Translations under genes and position numbers: made by a program
The notes under the pieces: model-generated
What the model saw: only the letters and a program-made list of their open reading frames with translations
Told to the model about the DNA's origin: nothing
The model's database searches: none
Shown: one piece after another, positions 5,372 through 9,402 of the stretch
How the letters are laid out: each line of letters opens with the position of its first letter
Numbering within the stretch: the first letter of the stretch is position 1
From: Chloroflexota bacterium
GTDB taxonomy: Bacteria > Chloroflexota > Limnocylindria > Limnocylindrales > CSP1-4
Assembly (NCBI GenBank): GCA_013698385.1
Contig: JACCVB010000283.1
Span: forward strand, 1-9,402
Reading direction: 5' to 3'
DNA length: 9,402 nt

Positions 5372-6271
5372 GTGGTCCCCCTCGTGTTCGTGCTGCTGGG
5401 CGTCGCCGCGCTCACCGTCGGTTCGATCATCCTGCGAAGCTTTGGTCCGGGCTTCCGCGTTGGGCGACTCCTCTCGGCGACGCCGTTCGTGCCGATCGCG
5501 GAGGCGCTCCGGCTGGCCGAAGGCCCGCCCCGCTACATCGGGGTTCGCGGGCGAGTCGATGCCGTCGACGGATTCGAGGACGATGCACATCGCCCGCTCG
5601 TCCTGCGGCGGGCCCGTCTGCAGGTGCTCCGGGACGGCCGGTGGGACGTCATCGACGACCACCTGGAGGCAGTCGACTTCACTTTGGATGAAGGCCTGGA
5701 CTCCATCGCGATCGACCGCTCCGTCCTCGGCGACGGGCTCGTGGTCGTGCCTCGAGAGTCCGTCGGGACGGTGGCCGACGCGCCCGATCGGATGCCGCCC
5801 GGGCTGGACGCGAGCCTGCCACTGCGGTTGCGAGTCGAGCAGGTCTCCTCGATCGAACACGCGATGGCGCTCGGCGTGCCGATGGTTGACGCCAGCGGAT
5901 CCGTCCACCTGACCGCTGGCCTGGGCCGCCCGCTCGTCCTGACCACCCTTGAGCCCGCGGAGGCGATGCGCATCCTGGCTGCCGGAGAGCGCCGCCGACC
6001 GATGGCGGCCGCGATCGCCCTGGTCGGCGGCCTCACGCTGCTCGCGGTGGGCCTGATCCTGGCCCTGCTGAGCGCTGCGACCGGGATGGCGCTGGCCGCC
6101 TCGCCGAGCCCGAGCCTGGATGTCGCCGGAGGAGACCCGCGCAGCAGTGGTCAGGGCCCGGGGCTGGTGGGTGATCCGCTGTTCGCGATCGGGCTGGTCC
6201 TCGCGATCGGCCTGGGAGCCGCGCTGCTGGCCTTGGCCTATGTCCGCCTCACTGGCGGTCGACGCGCCTGA
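5372..6271 (+). CDS. Membrane protein with a GIDE/MULAN-like domain
   Basis: From GTG 5372 the product has 299 residues. Residues 2-22 are a hydrophobic N-terminal helix. The soluble part, about 35-200, resembles the GIDE domain of MULAN-type proteins: PRYIGVRGRVDAVDGFEDD (53-71), RPLVLRRARLQVLRDGRWDV (74-93), then DDHLEAVDFTLDEGLDSIAI (95-114), matching the family's pattern of a short beta stretch, a basic 'can be shown' strand, a W-x-x-I turn, an F-x-L strand and an acidic turn. Two further hydrophobic helices lie near 211-240 and 268-291. There is no RING domain, as usual in bacterial relatives. The role is unknown; eukaryotic GIDE proteins act at the mitochondrial membrane, and that says little here. 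The domain match is by eye and moderate. The sequence upstream of 5372 in this frame looks non-coding. Confidence 0.6.
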   Translation: MVPLVFVLLGVAALTVGSIILRSFGPGFRVGRLLSATPFVPIAEALRLAEGPPRYIGVRGRVDAVDGFEDDAHRPLVLRRARLQVLRDGRWDVIDDHLEAVDFTLDEGLDSIAIDRSVLGDGLVVVPRESVGTVADAPDRMPPGLDASLPLRLRVEQVSSIEHAMALGVPMVDASGSVHLTAGLGRPLVLTTLEPAEAMRILAAGERRRPMAAAIALVGGLTLLAVGLILALLSAATGMALAASPSPSLDVAGGDPRSSGQGPGLVGDPLFAIGLVLAIGLGAALLALAYVRLTGGRRA

Positions 6272-6306
6272 GGTGCGGGCCAGCGGACGGCCGGACGATG
6301 GTCCTA

Positions 6307-6335
6307 TTGGCAAGAACTGTGAGGCTGACTAGTCT
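6307..6335 (+). promoter_or_regulatory. Sigma-70-type promoter of the HTH-GAF-GGDEF gene
   Basis: TTGGCA (6307-6312, 5/6 to consensus) and TAGTCT (6330-6335, TANNNT) are 17 bases apart. The -10 ends 6 bases before ATG 6342, so transcription should begin at that ATG. The -35 overlaps the left arm of the inverted repeat and the right arm starts just downstream of the expected start point, so binding there would block or modulate the promoter. Confidence 0.6.
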
Positions 6336-6363
6336 GACCCGATGGACTTCACAGTTCTTGCCA
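6308..6363. repeat. Perfect 15-bp inverted repeat straddling the promoter (candidate operator)
   Basis: TGGCAAGAACTGTGA (6308-6322) and TCACAGTTCTTGCCA (6349-6363) are exact reverse complements, 26 bases apart; arm centres are 41 bp apart, close to four helical turns. Because the left arm lies upstream of the expected transcription start, RNA from the local promoter would contain only the right arm. That favours a DNA-binding site over a terminator. In read-through RNA from the GIDE-like gene it could fold as a hairpin, but no U tract follows. Confidence 0.6.
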
Positions 6364-6386
6364 CACGGTCCCGGTGCTCGCGGTGA
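6342..6386 (+). CDS. Possible 14-residue leader peptide
   Basis: ATG 6342 lies 6 bases after a TAGTCT -10, as for a leaderless mRNA. It encodes MDFTVLATRSRCSR and ends at TGA 6384-6386. That stop overlaps GTG 6383 of the large downstream gene (GTGA), the usual layout for translational coupling. Codons 3-7 lie over the right arm of the inverted repeat. The large gene has no Shine-Dalgarno site, so ribosomes arriving through this ORF could explain its translation. Too short to prove by composition. Confidence 0.35.
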   Translation: MDFTVLATRSRCSR

Positions 6387-9343
6387 GCGCCACGCTCCCG
6401 TTGCGCCCGCCGGACACGACCCTGTCCGTCGCCAAGACCGCCCGGTTGCTGGGCGTGCACCCGAACACGGTGCGCGCCTGGAGTGATGCCGGCCGCTTGC
6501 GCTACTACCGGATCAACGCACGGGGCGATCGCCGCTTCCGATTGGGTGATCTGCAGCGCTTCCTCGCCGCGGCCGAGCATGCCTCGACTGGATCGACGGC
6601 CACGATCGGGGCGCCTCGCCGCCCGTTCGATCCCGCCGCCAACCGGCCCGGGCCCGGCCGTAGCCGACCCGCCAGCGACCCGTCAGGCCCTGCCGTGGCG
6701 GAGTTCGAACCCTCGACGGACGAGGCGATCGGAGCCGAGCGTCACCACCGGGACCTCGCGCTGCTCGATCTTGTTGCCCGTCAGGCCCTCGGTGAAGGTG
6801 ACCTCGTCGATGAGGTCCAGCGGGTCGTCAGCGCGATCCGTGATGCCGGCGAACGGCGGTTGGTGGCCGTCTGGGAGTGCCGCGTCGACCTCCTCGTGCC
6901 CATCGCCAAGGCTGGTGCTAAGGGCCGGACCGCGCCCCGCCTGCTCGACCTGCCTCGTGGGTTCGGCGTCCTGGGACGGGCCCTGGACGCGGCGGTGTCC
7001 TCGGCGCGACCGGGTCCCGTCCCGAGCGCGGGGGCGGTCGCGGTGCATTCGGGGGTCGACGATCGCGTGACCCGGACGACCCTTCCTGGCGACCGGTCCG
7101 AACTCGCCGTGGCCATCCCGGGACCTGATGGACCGTGGGGCGTGCTGCTCCTGGTCGCCGACGGACTTGACGCGTTCACCGCCACGGACCAGGACCTGGG
7201 GTCCGTCCTCGCTGACGCGATCGGAACGATCGTCCGCGTCGCACGCCGCCACGAGGAGGTCGCTCACCTGCTCCATCGGGCCGAGGCCCTGAGGCGTGTC
7301 GCGGGCGATATCGGTAGCCGATTGGACCTGGACCGGATCCTGTCAGGCCTGGTGGACCACGCGATGGTCTTGTTCGAGGCGGATCGGGCGGCCGTTTACC
7401 TGCGCCGGTCGGACGGTCAGGTCGTGGCCGAGGTCAGTCGCGGACTGTCGGCGGGGTATCTCGCCGCGATCCGCACCTTCCCGCCACTATCGTTGCCGTC
7501 GGCCGCCATCGAGGCTCGGCAGCCACTTTTCTCGGTCGGCTATCGGGACGACCCCCGCGGCGCCGACGTTCGCGCCGCCGTGATCCAGGAGGGATTCGAC
7601 ACGCTGTGCACCGCGCCGCTCATGGACGGCGCGGAGATACTGGGCCTGCTGAACATCTACCACGATGCGCCGCGAACCTGGTCGACGCACGAACTGGAAA
7701 CCCTCGCAGCACTCGCCACGCAGGCGAGCGTGGCCATCCGGACCGCACAGGACTTCGGACAGATGGAGACCTTCACGGCGCAACTGCAGTCCATCCAGCA
7801 GCTTGGCGCGCGCCTGAACCACCTCTCGACCGTGCCCGAGATCGGCCAGGCCATCGCCACCGAGCTGCGCCAGCTGATCGATTACCACAACGTGCGCGTG
7901 TATCGCGTGCTTGGCAGCGAACTCGTGCCGGTCGCGATGCAGGGCCAGGTCGGCGAGTACGTGGACGAGACGCCGGATCAACTCAAGGTCGAGGTCGGCC
8001 AGGGGATCACCGGCTGGGTGGCGGAGCACCGGATCGCCCAGAACCTGCCGGACGCCGGCGCGGATCCTCGCGCCAACACGATCCCGGGGACGGACGACGA
8101 CCTTGACGAGTCCATGTTGCTCGCCCCGATGCTGTTCGAGGACAACGTGCTCGGCGTGCTCGTGCTTTCGAAGCTCGGGCTCCACCAGTTCACGGACGAC
8201 GACCTGCGGCTCCTCGTGATCTACGCGAGCTTCGCCGCCCAGGCGATGGCCAACGCCGACGCGACCCAGCGCCTGCGCGAGCAGTCGGCCGCCCTCGAAC
8301 GACAGCTGCGCAGCCAGCGGGAGTTGATCCAGATCACCGAATCTATCCTGACCACGCTGGATCGACGAGCCGTGCTTGAAAGCATCACGGATCGGCTGGG
8401 CAGCCTGATCGCCTCGGACAATGTGGCGATCGAGGTGGTCGACCCGACGACCGGGCTACTCACGCCGCTCACCGCGCGCGGTGTCCATGCCGACCTCTTC
8501 ATGCGACCGTGGGAGGCGAGCGAGGCCGGGGTCGCCACCTGGGTGATGGAGCATAACCAGCCGGTCTACATCGAGGATCAGCGGGCGGATCCGCGGGTGA
8601 ATCACTTCGCCGAGACCGGCCCGGTGGAAGGCTCCCTGATCATCGTTCCGCTGCGTGACCGGTCCGGCGCCATCGGGGTCCTGACGATCGAGCGGCTGGG
8701 CGCGGACAACGGGTTCGCCCCGGAGGAGTTCGATCTCGTCCAGCTGTTCGCGGCCCAGGTGTCCATCGCCCTCCAGAACGCGGAGGTCTTCCGGGCGGTG
8801 GAGCGGCGGGCCCAGACGGACCCGCTGACCGGACTCCTCAATCACGGGACGTTCCAGGCGGACCTGGCGCGCTGCGTGTCGGAGGGAACGCCGTTCGGGC
8901 TGATCATGCTGGACCTGGACGACTTCCGGGTCGTCAACAACACGATGGGCCACCAGGCCGGGGACGAGACTCTCCGGCGGATCGGTAGCGCCCTGATCCA
9001 CGCCGGGCGAGACTCCGACCTGCTGTTCCGATACGGCGGGGATGAGTTCGCGTTCCTGCTCCCGAACACCGACCAGGCAGGCGTTCTGCAGGTGGCCGAG
9101 CGCGCCCTCAGCGCGGTGAAGTCGCTGGCCGGTCCGGTCAGCGCGTCCATCGGCGTTTCCTCCTTCCCGGCGGACGGTGCGACCGCCGCGGAGGTGCTCC
9201 TCGCGGCGGACCGCGCCTGCTTCGTGGCCAAGCGCTCCGGTCGAGACCGCGTGGCGTCCGCCGCCGAAGGTCTCGCCCTGGCCGCCGAATTCTCGCTGCA
9301 GGCGCCGACCCCGGTGGACTCCGAGGGTGTCGCGATCGCCTGA
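6374..9343 (+). CDS. HTH (MerR/excisionase-type), multi-GAF, GGDEF diguanylate cyclase
   Basis: A cytosolic signalling protein of 989 residues, numbered from GTG 6374. Residues 16-66 are a winged HTH of the MerR/BldC/excisionase group (LSVAKTARLLGVHPNTVRAW, then GRLRYYRINARGDRRFRLGD). A Pro/Arg/Gly linker (70-120) follows. Next come four GAF-like sensor domains: about 124-290 (weak), 315-460, 484-630 and 658-805, with helical connectors. The GGDEF domain spans about 812-965: DPLTG (816-820), D847 for metal, N855 and D864 for guanine contact, RYGGDEF (886-892). RDSD (879-882) lies exactly five residues before GGDEF, an intact product-inhibition I-site. It should make cyclic di-GMP from two GTP. 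No membrane segment or EAL domain. GTG 6383, overlapped by the leader stop, is an equally good start. Confidence 0.93.
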   Translation: MLAVSATLPLRPPDTTLSVAKTARLLGVHPNTVRAWSDAGRLRYYRINARGDRRFRLGDLQRFLAAAEHASTGSTATIGAPRRPFDPAANRPGPGRSRPASDPSGPAVAEFEPSTDEAIGAERHHRDLALLDLVARQALGEGDLVDEVQRVVSAIRDAGERRLVAVWECRVDLLVPIAKAGAKGRTAPRLLDLPRGFGVLGRALDAAVSSARPGPVPSAGAVAVHSGVDDRVTRTTLPGDRSELAVAIPGPDGPWGVLLLVADGLDAFTATDQDLGSVLADAIGTIVRVARRHEEVAHLLHRAEALRRVAGDIGSRLDLDRILSGLVDHAMVLFEADRAAVYLRRSDGQVVAEVSRGLSAGYLAAIRTFPPLSLPSAAIEARQPLFSVGYRDDPRGADVRAAVIQEGFDTLCTAPLMDGAEILGLLNIYHDAPRTWSTHELETLAALATQASVAIRTAQDFGQMETFTAQLQSIQQLGARLNHLSTVPEIGQAIATELRQLIDYHNVRVYRVLGSELVPVAMQGQVGEYVDETPDQLKVEVGQGITGWVAEHRIAQNLPDAGADPRANTIPGTDDDLDESMLLAPMLFEDNVLGVLVLSKLGLHQFTDDDLRLLVIYASFAAQAMANADATQRLREQSAALERQLRSQRELIQITESILTTLDRRAVLESITDRLGSLIASDNVAIEVVDPTTGLLTPLTARGVHADLFMRPWEASEAGVATWVMEHNQPVYIEDQRADPRVNHFAETGPVEGSLIIVPLRDRSGAIGVLTIERLGADNGFAPEEFDLVQLFAAQVSIALQNAEVFRAVERRAQTDPLTGLLNHGTFQADLARCVSEGTPFGLIMLDLDDFRVVNNTMGHQAGDETLRRIGSALIHAGRDSDLLFRYGGDEFAFLLPNTDQAGVLQVAERALSAVKSLAGPVSASIGVSSFPADGATAAEVLLAADRACFVAKRSGRDRVASAAEGLALAAEFSLQAPTPVDSEGVAIA

Positions 9344-9402
9344 TGTCAGACCTGGGCGTCGGCCGATCCGCCACCGAACCTCGGGCTCATTCGTCAGGAT
9401 GG
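9343..9402 (+). CDS. Start of a downstream gene (runs off right edge)
   Basis: ATG 9343 shares its A with the TGA of the diguanylate cyclase gene (TGATG), a common operon junction. The frame stays open for the remaining 20 codons (MSDLGVGRSATEPRAHSSGW). Nothing in this short stretch identifies a function. A chance open frame is possible; no separate ribosome binding site is seen beyond coupling. Confidence 0.3.
   Translation, partial: MSDLGVGRSATEPRAHSSGW

Noticed and set aside
5012..6313. 433-codon minus-strand open frame
   Set aside because: Antisense to the propeller-like and GIDE-like genes. Its product is dominated by Arg, Gln, Asp and Gly with no hydrophobic core, typical of a shadow frame.
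8456..9231. Minus-strand open frames inside the GGDEF region
   Set aside because: They are antisense to conserved GAF and GGDEF coding sequence and their translations show no domain.
1..9402. CRISPR array, insertion sequence, rRNA or phage module
   Set aside because: No regularly spaced repeats, transposase or integrase motifs, terminal inverted repeats with target duplications, or rRNA sequence were seen.

Overview
The window is GC-rich, with strong G/C preference at third codon positions. Several genes start directly downstream of a TANNNT -10 hexamer with no room for a leader. This, together with a ThiN-type thiamine pyrophosphokinase and a multi-GAF GGDEF protein, suggests a free-living high-GC bacterium. 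My best guess is Chloroflexota (a Limnocylindria/Ellin6529-like lineage). That placement is an inference from style, not from a marker gene.

Left part (1-1820). A Cys-rich reading frame runs off the left edge on the minus strand. Divergent from it is a gene with a recognisable promoter (263-291), a strong ribosome binding site (329-336) and an ATG at 345. Its coding signal moves from frame 3 to frame 2 near 640 and back to frame 3 near 860, ending at 1820. It is best read as one gene for a membrane-anchored, helix-rich protein of unknown function that carries two frameshifts, either real decay or sequence error.

Middle (1825-4539). Three minus-strand genes encode a PIG-L/LmbE-type zinc deacetylase, a Bcp/PrxQ peroxiredoxin and thiamine pyrophosphokinase. 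The last two are 3 bases apart and probably cotranscribed from a leaderless promoter. A hairpin separates them from the deacetylase gene. Divergent from the kinase gene is a leaderless YbaK/EbsC-type aminoacyl-tRNA deacylase gene. A small PQQ-propeller-like protein gene follows it 8 bases downstream.

Right part (5124-9402). A 248-base gap with an inverted repeat precedes a leaderless gene for a membrane protein with a GIDE-like domain. Next is a compact control region: TTGGCA-N17-TAGTCT promoter, a perfect 15-bp inverted repeat straddling it, and a 14-codon leader ORF whose stop overlaps a GTG of the next gene. That gene encodes a protein of about 989 residues with an N-terminal MerR/excisionase-type DNA-binding domain, about four GAF sensor domains and a C-terminal GGDEF domain with intact active and inhibitory sites. 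It is a candidate regulator that combines DNA binding with cyclic-di-GMP synthesis, and the inverted repeat at its own promoter suggests feedback control. A further ORF begins in a TGATG overlap and runs off the right edge.
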